From: Vibrio sp. VB16
GTDB lineage: Bacteria > Pseudomonadota > Gammaproteobacteria > Enterobacterales > Vibrionaceae
Direction of reading: 5' to 3'
DNA: 64,000 bases
Assembly: GCF_015594925.2 (NCBI RefSeq)
Contig: NZ_CP087591.1
Location: forward strand, 1,240,001-1,304,000
The position numbers and the translations under genes are program-made. A model generated the notes under the pieces. That model was not told where the DNA came from and ran no database searches. It was given only the letters and a program-made list of their open reading frames with translations. Below, piece by piece: positions 1-8,273 of this stretch; the stretch's first letter is position 1, and each line of letters starts with the position of its first letter.

Positions 1-1932
1 GAGCATCAACTTCAATCCAACCACCAGTGAATGTCTTACCACTCCATACGTGTACCCATTCATCTTCCGGCAGGTAAACTTTCTTAATTTCTTCACCTTG
101 GTTATAGACAGGAGCGACAAGCAAGTCACGACCAAACAGGTACTGGAATTTGATTTCGTACGCTTCCGTGTCGTTTTCATAGTGCATGAATAGTGGACGT
201 TGGACAGGCATGCCTTTTTGAGCGTTCTCTTTAGAGGCGGCTTTAATGTATGGCTTAAGATGCTTGAAGATCTTAGTCATACGAGCTAGGTGCGCTAATG
301 TATCTGCATCGGTATAGAATTGATGGTTGTCACCAGGACGGTTGCCTTCATGCGTACGCATAATTGGTGTAAACGCGGCCATTTCAGTCCAACGCTGGAA
401 TAGTTCTTTAGTACGTTTGCAACCGTGGAGCGTTGTATAGCCACCAATATCACTGTGGTGAATGCCGTTACCCATTAGGCCAGAAGACAGTGCGGCTGGA
501 ATAACGGACGCAAGGCCATCGTCAATACACCAATCAACTAATTGGTCACCACCCCATAAAGCGTGACACTTCCCTTGAATACCAGCACCGCCAGCACGCA
601 TAAAGAATAAAATATCGTCTGTTTTACCCGATTCTTCAATCGCTTCATGCTGGACTTTCGCCCAACGATAAGGCCATTTGTTGTGTTCGATTTCAGCGCT
701 AACGCCGTTGCTTAGACTACAGTCTGTTGGTAGGTATTCACCGAAATCTCCCATCCAGCCATCAAGGCCAAAATCGATCATGTTTGTTTTGATGACGCCT
801 TTATACCATTCGCAAGCATTTGGATTAGTAAAATCAACAACACCGCAATAAAACTCACCAAAATCGACGACGTATTTTGAACCGTCCTGCTTAGTTGCGA
901 GGTAACCTTTCTCTGCTGCTTCGTTATAAAGAGGGAAATCTTCTAAAACGTACGGATTGATATAACCCAAGAAACGAATGCCTTCTGCTTTAAGCTGATG
1001 GATTTTTGTATCGAGTTCTGGATAAAGATCTTTGTTCCACTGCCAATCCCATTGTAGACGCTTGCCAAAAGACGTCATCTTGATGCCTTGCCAGTCTTGG
1101 CACCATGCACCAGCAACCTCAACACCAGCCGCTTTTGCTGTTTCAATTTTTTCCAGAGTAATATCTGTACCACCCTGAATACCGAGAATGACACCGTTGG
1201 TAACCCAATCAGGTAGCTCTGGCTGGCGACCGAATACTCCAGTAATGTTTTCAACAAGCGATGGGAACGACTCTTCACAATCAAGAAGTAAGTACTCTGG
1301 GATATCCCAACATTGAAGTTCATGGAAATCAGCGTTAGTGAAATCAAAATCAGCATAAGCCGTCGTTTCTAAATGACAGAAGTACTTTTTGTCGGACACA
1401 AATGTGGGTTGAGGATAGTTGGTGTTGTAGTAATCACCACCCGCCTTATCATTCGTGTCGGCGAGCCACGTTACGTAGCTGTCTTTATTACGACCGACAC
1501 CTGGTTCTGAAGACCATAGTGGGAAATTTTTACCGCGAAGGTTGAAGTAGGTAAGTTGCTCACCACATCCATATACTTTCTCTTCTTCCGTTGCGGCTAC
1601 GCGAAGCCAGAAGCGGTTGTATTTAGGATCAAGCGCTTCGAATTCTGCTTTTAATCGAGATTCTGCGGTTTCGGATACCAACATTTTAATGGCTGGCTGA
1701 CCATCAAAGTTAAACGTAATTACCGTTTTACCGTCGATTTCTTCAACAGAGTACTGACGAAGAGGTAATCGTTCGGTGACGTAATCAGTAATATCAAAGT
1801 TACCACGATACATATCGTAGTTTGCTTCACCGACGCCTAAAAATAGTGATGGGCTTTGAGCCGAGTGCTTGAATACAGTTCTGTTTTTATGTGTTATAAC
1901 CAAAGCACTGTCGTTGTAAGATACGTCCATTA
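1..1932 (-). CDS. yihQ: Sulfoquinovosidase YihQ (GH31), 3' end beyond the window
   Basis: This gene encodes a retaining alpha-glycosidase that releases sulfoquinovose (SQ) from sulfoquinovosyl glycerol, the first step of sulfolipid catabolism. I translated it by eye from the ATG at 1932, which has a CGGAG ribosome site 8 nt upstream. Numbered from that start, the sulfonate-pocket residues known from E. coli YihQ fall at identical numbers: Q262 (in GIQGG), Q288 (WCQDW), R301 and W304 (KRLQW), and Y508 (GGYT). The catalytic nucleophile D405 (GWMGDFGE) and acid/base D472 (WGGDQ) also match. This separates it from ordinary alpha-glucosidases. It is the last gene of the TRAP operon, after dctP. 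About 644 codons are visible against 678 in E. coli, so roughly the last 30 residues lie outside the window. There is no signal peptide, so it is cytoplasmic and acts after import. Confidence 0.95.
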
Positions 1933-1983
1933 TATAGCTCCGAAATTGTAAGAGGGAACGGTTTAATTAAATCGTTTAATTTA

Positions 1984-2046
1984 AGGTTGCTTATTTTTAT
2001 ATTATTTATGTTTTTTAAATATGAATAATATAAAAATAAATAACCT
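1984..2046. promoter_or_regulatory. AT-rich long inverted repeat between dctP and yihQ
   Basis: A perfect 16-bp inverted repeat (left arm 1991-2006, right arm 2024-2039) has a 17-nt loop. Beyond a 2-nt mismatch it is extended by 5 more pairs (AGGTT at 1984-1988, AACCT at 2042-2046). A small palindrome AACCTATAGGTT follows at 2042-2053. In the dctP-yihQ transcript it would fold into a long hairpin, plausibly an RNA stability or processing element, or a partial terminator that lowers yihQ expression relative to dctP. The pairing is seen directly; the role is inferred. Confidence 0.5.
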
Positions 2047-2120
2047 ATAGGTTTTCTGTTGCCTTGAAATAATCCCCCCCAGATTAGGGAGGGATAGTTG
2101 CTGCCAGTTAAATAATATTC

Positions 2121-3170
2121 TTATTTAAACTGAACCTTGTATTCAGCTGCGATCTTAGCTTCACACGTTTTGATTTCGTTTTGGAAACGCTCTAGCCATA
2201 CTTGACCGTCAGCACCCGCTGTTTTTGCGAAGTAATCACGTACTGGTGCAGCTGCTTTTTGGAATTCAGCTTTTTCTGCAGCTGTTGGGCTATAAACCGT
2301 ACCGTCAGCTTTTTTGAACTCTTCGTAAGCAGTGTATTCACGGTGCTTAGGATAAGAACGTAGATATTGATTCTGAGCATCGATAGCATCAACAATAACT
2401 TGCTTTAACTCGTCTGGGAACGACTTGAATTTCTTGTCGTTGAATACCCAAGCACCACCCATGTAAGCGTGACCATCAAGAATGATGTAGTTTAGGCTTT
2501 CTTGGAAACGGTTTTGTACGATATCGACGATACCATTCTTCGTTCCATCTACAACACCTGTTGAAAGGGCAGTATATACTTCAGGCCACGCGATAGGTGT
2601 TGGCGCTGCACCAAGTTCTCTAACAAGTTCTTGCTGAATTTTAGCCGGTACAGTACGTAGTTTCAGGCCTTTAAGATCCCCTGGAGTCTTAACTTGTTTT
2701 TTCGTTGTTGCAATGTTGCGCCAACCACCAGAGTTAGAAACCATCATTAGACGTGAGTTAGGAGCGTTGTTCAAAATGTTGCCACGCACGTCACCTAAGA
2801 ATTCCTCGTTATCGTATACACATTCAGCTATACGGTCATTTGGAAGCATATAAGGTAAGTCAAATGCACCAATTGGCTGCCAGTAGTTTGCTAGCTCAGC
2901 GATAGTTGTTTGGAAGTAATCAAACATGCCCGCTTGGATACCTGCAAGACACTCTTTAGCATTGCCACATAGCTGACCTGAAGGATAGATATCTACAGAG
3001 ATAGCACCATTAGAACGAGACTCAACATAGTTTTTGAATACAAGTAGAGACTGGTGGTTATAGCTATCTAGGTTCGATACGTGGGGTACCGTTAATTTGT
3101 AGTCTGCAGCGGTTGCAGCGCCAGAGGCAAGAATTGCTGTAGTTGCTAATCCAAGTAGTGTTTTTTTCAT
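2121..3170 (-). CDS. dctP: TRAP transporter substrate-binding protein, DctP family (likely SQ or SQ-glycoside)
   Basis: This is the periplasmic binding component of a tripartite ATP-independent transporter. The 349-residue protein begins with a clear signal peptide (MKKTLLGLATTAILASGAATA, cut near AADYK). It has typical DctP features: an early VSNLDSYN segment, a central LKLRTVPAKIQQ stretch carrying the Arg that usually binds a carboxylate, and AWPEVYTALSTGVVDG. Most characterised DctP proteins bind carboxylates. This one lies directly downstream of its DctQ and DctM partners and directly upstream of yihQ, so I infer that it binds sulfoquinovose or sulfoquinovosyl glycerol. E. coli uses the permeases YihO and YihP instead, and neither is seen here. 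The substrate is inferred from context, not from residues. Confidence 0.85.
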   Translation of the reverse strand: MKKTLLGLATTAILASGAATAADYKLTVPHVSNLDSYNHQSLLVFKNYVESRSNGAISVDIYPSGQLCGNAKECLAGIQAGMFDYFQTTIAELANYWQPIGAFDLPYMLPNDRIAECVYDNEEFLGDVRGNILNNAPNSRLMMVSNSGGWRNIATTKKQVKTPGDLKGLKLRTVPAKIQQELVRELGAAPTPIAWPEVYTALSTGVVDGTKNGIVDIVQNRFQESLNYIILDGHAYMGGAWVFNDKKFKSFPDELKQVIVDAIDAQNQYLRSYPKHREYTAYEEFKKADGTVYSPTAAEKAEFQKAAAPVRDYFAKTAGADGQVWLERFQNEIKTCEAKIAAEYKVQFK

Positions 3171-3239
3171 ATTATGTTCCTTTAAAATATATTTTATTAT
3201 AAAGCTAAAGCTTTTATTTCACGTATATCAATGAGGGTG

Positions 3240-4529
3240 TTACATAACCCCTAGTAGCTGCGGTAAACCGATAACTAGTTTAGGGAAGAACGAAATTAAG
3301 AAGATGATTAAAAATTCTATTGCTAAGAAAGGAATAATCGCCTTCGAAATATGTTGTAGCGGTACACCGGATACACCGGAAGCTACAAAGAGTACGAGAC
3401 CCATAGGTGGCGTTGCTAAACCAATAGAAAGGTTACACACCATGACCACACCAAAGTGCACTGGGTCGATACCGGCAGCAATCATGATAGGGGCAATGAT
3501 TGGCGCAAAGATCAGAATCGCAGGGCCCGCATCCAAGAACATACCTACAATAAAGAGGAAGATGTTAATGATGAAGAACAACAAGTAAGGATTGTCAGTG
3601 ATGCCGTTAAAGAAATCTGCAACGCTATTAGAGATACCAGAGAAGCTGATAGCGGAAGCAAATCCACTTGCTGCGGCGACAATGATTAGAATCGCTGCTG
3701 CGTTGACCGATACTTTTGCAAATAGAGCATACGTGGCTTTAACGGTGCTTACTTTAAGAATATAAACCGACAGAATAATGGCATACAGTACGGCGACTGC
3801 CGCTGCTTCTGTTGGAGTAAATATACCGCCATAGATGCCGCCAAGAATGATCACTGGAGTCATTAGAGGCAATATCGCCATCTTCATACTCTTACGACGC
3901 TCTTCTTTAGATGCACGTTCAAAGGGTTGAATGTCAGGGTAGTGACGGATCTGGAATCGGTTAACCAACATCAAACCTAGGCAGAAAATCAATCCAGGTA
4001 CAATACCGGAAAGGAACATTGCTGCAACAGACGTATTCATTACGAACGCGTAAATTAACATGATGCCAGATGGAGGGATGATAGTGCCCAATACGGTTGC
4101 CGCTGCGGTTAACGCCGCTGCATAGGCCGGATCGTATTTGTACTTTTTCATCTCTGGGATAAGCATGTTACCTATCGCTGATGTCGCGGCTACAGAAGAG
4201 CCGGTCAATGCACCAAACATCGTTGCCGCGATAATAACGACGTGCCCTAAGCCACCACGCATATGTTGAACACGGGTTTGAGCAAACGAAACGATGCGAG
4301 GTGTAATACCACCGCTCGACATGCACTCACCAGCCAACATAAAGAACGGTAGAGCAAGCAAAAGGAAGTTATCAAGACCAGAGTAAAGCCGTTGATAAAG
4401 CATGTTAATGAACAAAATTTGATCATCTTGAACAAACGTGATGATTGGTGAAAGACCGAGTGCAAAAAGAACGGGCACACCGATAAGCAAGAATGTCATG
4501 AAATAGACGAGGAAAATCGGAGAAATCAT
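3240..4529 (-). CDS. dctM: TRAP transporter large permease, DctM family
   Basis: This is the 12-TM channel subunit of the TRAP transporter, an inner-membrane sodium-driven symporter. It has 429 residues, the normal family length, and is almost wholly hydrophobic. Typical DctM signatures are visible: an N-terminal LLIGVPVLFALGL, GLDNFLLLALPFFMLAGECM near residue 50, GALTGSSVAATSAIG near residue 105, and a C-terminal NLSIGLATPPMGLVLFVASG. It sits 11 bp downstream of dctQ and 69 bp upstream of dctP on the same strand, so the three form one operon. Within the sulfoquinovose locus it would move the sulfosugar across the inner membrane. Confidence 0.9.
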   Translation of the reverse strand: MISPIFLVYFMTFLLIGVPVLFALGLSPIITFVQDDQILFINMLYQRLYSGLDNFLLLALPFFMLAGECMSSGGITPRIVSFAQTRVQHMRGGLGHVVIIAATMFGALTGSSVAATSAIGNMLIPEMKKYKYDPAYAAALTAAATVLGTIIPPSGIMLIYAFVMNTSVAAMFLSGIVPGLIFCLGLMLVNRFQIRHYPDIQPFERASKEERRKSMKMAILPLMTPVIILGGIYGGIFTPTEAAAVAVLYAIILSVYILKVSTVKATYALFAKVSVNAAAILIIVAAASGFASAISFSGISNSVADFFNGITDNPYLLFFIINIFLFIVGMFLDAGPAILIFAPIIAPIMIAAGIDPVHFGVVMVCNLSIGLATPPMGLVLFVASGVSGVPLQHISKAIIPFLAIEFLIIFLISFFPKLVIGLPQLLGVM

Positions 4530-4540
4530 TATACGGCGTC

Positions 4541-5071
4541 CTATCCAGTTACTTCAACTGACTTTGTGTTGTCAGAAAAATGGATGAAATTGTGTATCGA
4601 CGCGGCTAACTTTTCAAAAGCAGTTAAGCATGACAACGCCAACATCACAGGTGGGATGATGTAGATGGTATACATCGGGATTGGCACGCTATCTGCCATT
4701 ACGCCACCGGTGGTAAAGAATATGTACCCGTAGTAGATCCAGATTGTGAATAAAATGAGAGCAGCAACGTGTGCGACTATCATAAAGATGTGGTAAACGC
4801 GCATATTCTTAAACTTGTCTGTTATAAATGTCATTGCGATGTTTTGATCACGCAAATAAACGATAGGTAGGCACAGATAAGTCATATAAATCATCAAAAA
4901 ACGTGATGATTCATCAGTCCAGCTTAAAGGGATGTTTAATATATAACGACAGCCGACTTGAAGTAGCACAATAGCCGTCATTACTAATAATAAGATACCT
5001 GATAACTGAGCCGTAAAATTTGCTATAGGTGCGTTAATCTTATTTAACGCGTTTTCAATACTCTTAAACAT
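4541..5071 (-). CDS. dctQ: TRAP transporter small permease, DctQ family
   Basis: This is the 4-TM membrane subunit that pairs with DctM. It has 176 residues and four hydrophobic segments. The family hallmark is in the first third: LLQVGCRYILNIPLSWTDE, then SSRFLMIYMTYLC. It is the first gene of the dctQ-dctM-dctP-yihQ transcript. The 296-bp gap upstream (5072-5367) carries a CRP-like palindrome at 5262-5277, and the hairpin after the aldolase gene at 5328-5355, so a separate promoter for this operon is likely. Confidence 0.88.
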   Translation of the reverse strand: MFKSIENALNKINAPIANFTAQLSGILLLVMTAIVLLQVGCRYILNIPLSWTDESSRFLMIYMTYLCLPIVYLRDQNIAMTFITDKFKNMRVYHIFMIVAHVAALILFTIWIYYGYIFFTTGGVMADSVPIPMYTIYIIPPVMLALSCLTAFEKLAASIHNFIHFSDNTKSVEVTG

Positions 5072-5261
5072 GTAGAGTCACCATTAGAATTTAGCATTGC
5101 AAACGTTGACTTATTATAATTAAATCAATAATTTGGGGCTGATATTCTGTAGAGTTAGTTCACGCCTATTAAGCACTTCCTGTGCTCTTTATGACTAAGC
5201 TTATTTTTTACTATTTGTCCGTTTTGTTTGGCGAAATTTTAGCATTTTGGTTAAAATTGAC

Positions 5262-5277
5262 CGTGATGCTTTTCACA
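5262..5277. promoter_or_regulatory. CRP-like site upstream of the TRAP operon
   Basis: CGTGATGCTTTTCACA matches the CRP consensus TGTGA-N6-TCACA at 9 of 10 defined positions. It lies about 190 bp upstream of dctQ, in the only sizeable gap between the aldolase and the transporter genes. cAMP-CRP activation of a sugar-uptake operon is expected biology; use of this site is inferred. Confidence 0.55.
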
Positions 5278-5327
5278 TCCAAACAATGCTTGTCATTATC
5301 TGCATATTTCATGTCACATTTCTGACA

Positions 5328-5355
5328 TTATTTAGGAGGCGAGCCCCCTAAATAA
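5328..5355 (-). terminator. Hairpin after the class II aldolase gene
   Basis: A perfect 9-bp stem (TTATTTAGG / CCTAAATAA) with a 10-nt GC-containing loop starts 13 bp past the aldolase stop codon. A good T-run is missing, so it may be a weak terminator or an RNA 3'-end stabiliser separating the aldolase from the dctQ operon. Confidence 0.5.
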
Positions 5356-5367
5356 GAGTGACTTTTA

Positions 5368-6228
5368 TTAAGCTTTACCGTTTGAACCGAACAGGCGGAT
5401 CTTGTGCTTGACCACTTCCATCATAGAGGCGATACCGGCGTTGTTTGCATCTGCAAGAATAAAGTCATTCTCGTTGTCAGCCCAGTGTGCTTGTACGCCT
5501 TTGATAAAGCCTTGACGCAGCTCAGTATCCACGTTTATCTTCGCAACACCGCGCTTAACTGCTTCGATAACCTGATCATCTGGCACGCCTGAACCGCCGT
5601 GCAGAACGATAGGTTTTTTCACTGCATCTTTGATTTCAGTTAGACGGTCAAACTTAAGTTCTGGTGTTGTTTTATACACGCCGTGAGCCGTGCCGATAGA
5701 GACTGCTAAATAATCAACACCTGTGCGCTCAGAGAAATCCAGTGCTTCAGCAACCGTTGTTATCATCGCGTCTTTTTCATCAACAGTAATGTCATCTTCG
5801 GTGCCACCGATCTTGCCAATCTCACCTTCTGAACCAAGGTCAAGCGCTCTTGCTACTTCAACCACCGCTTTTGTGATACGGATGTTCTCTTCAAAAGGTA
5901 GCGCTGAGCCGTCAAACATCAGAGACTGGAAGTCACGTGTAGCGGCTTCCATGCACTGTTCAAACTTACGACTGTGGTCGAGATGAATACAGACTGGAAC
6001 AGTGATGTTGTGGTGTTGAATAAGAGAATCTACCGCGTCACGAAGAGGTTTCATACCAATTTCGTTAATGGCTTTTTGGCCAATTTGTAACATAAAAGGT
6101 GATTGCTCTTCTTGTGCTGCTAGAAGTACCGCTTTGATGGTTTCTAGGTTGTGAGCTGTGAATGCACCGATAGCGTAGCCGTTTTCCCACGCTTCTTTAA
6201 TCATTGTTTTGCCGGATAGGTAAGGCAT
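5368..6228 (-). CDS. Class II fructose-bisphosphate-type aldolase, candidate 6-deoxy-6-sulfofructose-1-phosphate aldolase
   Basis: This is a metal-dependent aldolase of the FbaA/GatY/KbaY superfamily, 286 residues. Metal ligands and active-site elements are visible: HLDH (H82, D84, H85), SEGEIG (E134, E136), GTAHG (H182), LHGGSG (H210 plus the phosphate-binding Gly/Ser) and NVDTE (N232, D234). In the sulfo-EMP pathway the aldolase splits sulfofructose-1-phosphate into DHAP and sulfolactaldehyde. E. coli does this with YihT, a class I Schiff-base enzyme that is absent here. All other pathway enzymes are present, so this gene is the obvious candidate for the missing step, a non-orthologous replacement. 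An alternative is a tagatose- or ketose-bisphosphate aldolase acting on another sugar. It stands between yihS and the TRAP genes, each separated by a hairpin, and has its own upstream regulatory block. Confidence 0.85.
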   Translation of the reverse strand: MPYLSGKTMIKEAWENGYAIGAFTAHNLETIKAVLLAAQEEQSPFMLQIGQKAINEIGMKPLRDAVDSLIQHHNITVPVCIHLDHSRKFEQCMEAATRDFQSLMFDGSALPFEENIRITKAVVEVARALDLGSEGEIGKIGGTEDDITVDEKDAMITTVAEALDFSERTGVDYLAVSIGTAHGVYKTTPELKFDRLTEIKDAVKKPIVLHGGSGVPDDQVIEAVKRGVAKINVDTELRQGFIKGVQAHWADNENDFILADANNAGIASMMEVVKHKIRLFGSNGKA

Positions 6229-6264
6229 TTGAGATAATCCTCTTCATTTGTTTGATAATGTAGA

Positions 6265-6355
6265 AATTATCAGTCATTTGATTTCATTTCTGTTAGATAT
6301 GTATCATTTTACGACAAAAACAATCAATAATGGACAAAAGTGAGTGTTGGGACAC
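6265..6355. promoter_or_regulatory. Shared SQ-locus regulatory block, copy A (upstream of aldolase)
   Basis: This block recurs at 7983-8073 in the same orientation. Both start with AATTATCA and share TTCTGTTAG, TATGTA, CATTTT, CAAAAACAATCA and ATGGACA in the same order with one single-base gap, ending in a similar GTT-x-GGG-x-CACA. It lies 37-127 bp upstream of the aldolase start. The piece at 6320-6330 (ACAATCAATAA) resembles ACAATCACAAA found at 8037 and 10384, a candidate CsqR (DeoR-type) half-site. Confidence 0.55.
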
Positions 6356-6416
6356 ATCTTGTTACTCTACGAATTAGTACGCCGCTTCTTCTTAGAAAGG
6401 GGAGTTAGAGAGGGAC

Positions 6417-6449
6417 AAAAAAAAAGATGACAGCTACAAGCTATCATCT
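6417..6449 (-). terminator. Rho-independent terminator of yihS
   Basis: On the minus strand the stem AGATGA-t-AGCT / AGCT-g-TCATCT with a 3-nt loop is followed by nine T residues. It lies about 40 bp past the yihS stop codon and is a strong intrinsic terminator, so yihS and the aldolase are separate transcripts. Confidence 0.85.
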
Positions 6450-6490
6450 CTTAATATCTAACTACAAAACGTCAGTAAAATGGTGGAAAT

Positions 6491-7738
6491 TTACTTCATG
6501 TCTTGATCCAATAAACCGGCTGCGAGTGCAGGTGCTAACCCTGGAGTTAACGGTAATCGTGGAATCACTAAGCAGTGCATTAGGTGATAAATGTCTTGCT
6601 TACCATCCCATACTTTGGCTGAAACGACATTATTCGAATCAAGCTCTTGCCACCATGAACAACCTTCATAATCCATCAGGTACGTGCGGCAGTAATTCCA
6701 CCAAGTTTGGTAGAACTCTTCGTACTTCTTATCACCCGTTACGGTGTAAAGCGCATAAGCAGTGCCGATCGCTTCTACTGGTGTCCAACGAATACGTTCA
6801 CGCACAACTGGCTTACCGTCCCAGTCAACGGAGTAAACAAAACCCGGAGCGCCATCGACAGACCATGCGTCGCGGACGGTTGCATCAAATAGACCCTTGG
6901 CATCTTCTAGTAACCATTCTGGTGTATCTGCACCGATTTCAAGTAGTGTTGCGCGAAGATGGCAGATCAAACGGCCCCACTCGATCCAGTGGCCGGGGGT
7001 ACCACCGTAAGCACGGAAGTGGCTTGCAGGCGTTTCTTTATTGTAATCTGGAAGCGGATTCCAGTTTGAATCAAAATGCTCATTAACTCGGTAGTCGAGG
7101 CTTTTAGCTGTTTTGTGGATCATAAATTCAGTAACATGCAGTGCTCTATCTAGCCACTTTGTATCTTTTGTTACATCATAAACAATTAGGAAGGCTTCAA
7201 CGGCGTGCATGCTGGCGTTACCACCACGATAGTCTTCCGTCTCTGAGAATGTTTCGTCCCAAGACTCAAGGCACATTTGTTCTTCTTCACTCCAGAAGTA
7301 TTGCTCAACAACCTTAATGGCTTCATCTAATAAAGCTTGAGCACGCGGGTGCCCAGTTGTTACTGCGCTTGCAGCGCCTAGTAGAACAAAGCAGTGTTGA
7401 TAACCTTGCTTTGACGCATCGACAATACCATTACCTTCGTTATCTATCGTGGCATACCATCCACCATGAGTCTTGTCTTTCAGTGGACCTTCTAATGCGG
7501 AAATTCCATGTTCAACAAGGTCATACGCACCTGGACGGCCCATCAAAGCAGCGAGAGAGTAACAATGTAGCATTCTTGCCGTGATCCAGAGTCGTGTACC
7601 CATTTCCTCACGAATGCTTCCGTTATTGCCGACCCAACCAAATCCATTTGGAACGACCGCTTTTCTTCCAAAATCAAAAATTCGATCGGTTTCAGTTTCT
7701 AACCAAGAATTATGGGATCGGGTGTTTATCCACTTCAT
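6491..7738 (-). CDS. yihS: Sulfoquinovose isomerase YihS
   Basis: This AGE-family (alpha/alpha)6-barrel enzyme interconverts sulfoquinovose and 6-deoxy-6-sulfofructose, the step before the kinase. The 415-residue protein is nearly collinear with E. coli YihS. It begins MKWINTRSHNSWLETETDRI and keeps GWVGN, EEMGTRLWITARMLH and SKQGYQH. The catalytic histidines equivalent to E. coli H248 and H383 are H250 (GGTPGHWIEWGRL) and H385 (QDIYHLMHCL). The two-residue shift is explained by a small insertion near residue 102. A terminator follows at 6417-6449. The 535-bp gap upstream contains regulatory block B, an intergenic repeat and the terminator of the preceding gene. Confidence 0.95.
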   Translation of the reverse strand: MKWINTRSHNSWLETETDRIFDFGRKAVVPNGFGWVGNNGSIREEMGTRLWITARMLHCYSLAALMGRPGAYDLVEHGISALEGPLKDKTHGGWYATIDNEGNGIVDASKQGYQHCFVLLGAASAVTTGHPRAQALLDEAIKVVEQYFWSEEEQMCLESWDETFSETEDYRGGNASMHAVEAFLIVYDVTKDTKWLDRALHVTEFMIHKTAKSLDYRVNEHFDSNWNPLPDYNKETPASHFRAYGGTPGHWIEWGRLICHLRATLLEIGADTPEWLLEDAKGLFDATVRDAWSVDGAPGFVYSVDWDGKPVVRERIRWTPVEAIGTAYALYTVTGDKKYEEFYQTWWNYCRTYLMDYEGCSWWQELDSNNVVSAKVWDGKQDIYHLMHCLVIPRLPLTPGLAPALAAGLLDQDMK

Positions 7739-7982
7739 ACAATATTTCCTCTAGTGAAAACAAATAATAAGATAGAGCGAAGCTTAACAAACCATGTAAT
7801 TACAATGTTGAAAATAAAGGTGTGTGTTAAGTTCTAATTAAATACAGTAAAGGTCAATACCGAAAGCAAAACAACAATCATGATGTATTTCAAGTCGAAA
7901 TAGCCCCGACATCATGGGGCAACGCTTAGTTATTCATGTCTTGGCGTTTTGAATGTTTTTGTTTACTGTCTGTTATTACAGA

Positions 7983-8073
7983 AATTATCACTTTGTTGCT
8001 CCAAATTCTGTTAGTTATGTAGCATTTTTTACAAAAACAATCACAAATGGACATTAATGAGCGTTAGGGCACA
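7983..8073. promoter_or_regulatory. Shared SQ-locus regulatory block, copy B (upstream of yihS)
   Basis: This is the second copy of the block at 6265-6355, in the same orientation but about 245 bp upstream of the yihS start instead of 37 bp. It contains ACAATCACAAA at 8037-8047, and a further CAATCACAAA at 8076-8085 lies just outside. The same 11-mer occurs inverted at 10384-10394 between yihU and yihV. These three positions are the best candidates for CsqR binding. The long gap from B to yihS (7739-7982) holds nothing else I can identify. Confidence 0.55.
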
Positions 8074-8129
8074 ATCAATCACAAAAAAGACACCGTCTTC
8101 GATACCGTCCTGTGAGTACTCTAACTGCT

Positions 8130-8210
8130 CGTCATTCTCGTGAAAACGTAATGCTGTTCGGTTAGTGCTAAATACTTCGTCATTCCCGTGAAAACGGGAA
8201 TCTTGGTGGG
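8130..8210. repeat. Intergenic repeat, copy 1
   Basis: A stretch of about 80 bp contains two CGTCATTC-x-CGTGAAAACG subunits. The second forms a perfect hairpin ATTCCCGT-gaaa-ACGGGAAT. An almost identical copy lies at 28843-28921, differing at only a few positions. It sits downstream of the yihU-galM transcript and resembles dispersed REP-like elements of Vibrio intergenic regions. Confidence 0.75.
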
Positions 8211-8221
8211 TTTAGTTCTAT

Positions 8222-8250
8222 AAAAAAGGCGCTCATCGTTGAGCGCCTTT
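8222..8250 (-). terminator. Rho-independent terminator of the yihU-galM transcript
   Basis: The stem GGCGCTC / GAGCGCC with a 6-nt loop is flanked by AAA and, on the minus strand, a T-run of six. It starts 24 bp past the epimerase stop codon, so yihS needs its own promoter. Confidence 0.88.
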
Positions 8251-8273
8251 ACATGTGTTGTTAAAACTGCCGT

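Noticed and set aside
1..1932. General alpha-glucosidase or alpha-xylosidase annotation
   Set aside because: Q262, Q288, R301, W304 and Y508 all match the sulfonate pocket of YihQ, and the neighbours are SQ genes.
2061..2097. C-run followed by G-rich stretch (CCCCCC ... GGGAGGG) as terminator of dctP
   Set aside because: Pairing is imperfect and no T-run follows on the minus strand; the AT-rich inverted repeat next to it is the better structure.
6427..7086. 219-codon rightward reading frame antisense to yihS
   Set aside because: It lies wholly opposite a strongly conserved gene, has no recognisable domain and no ribosome site.
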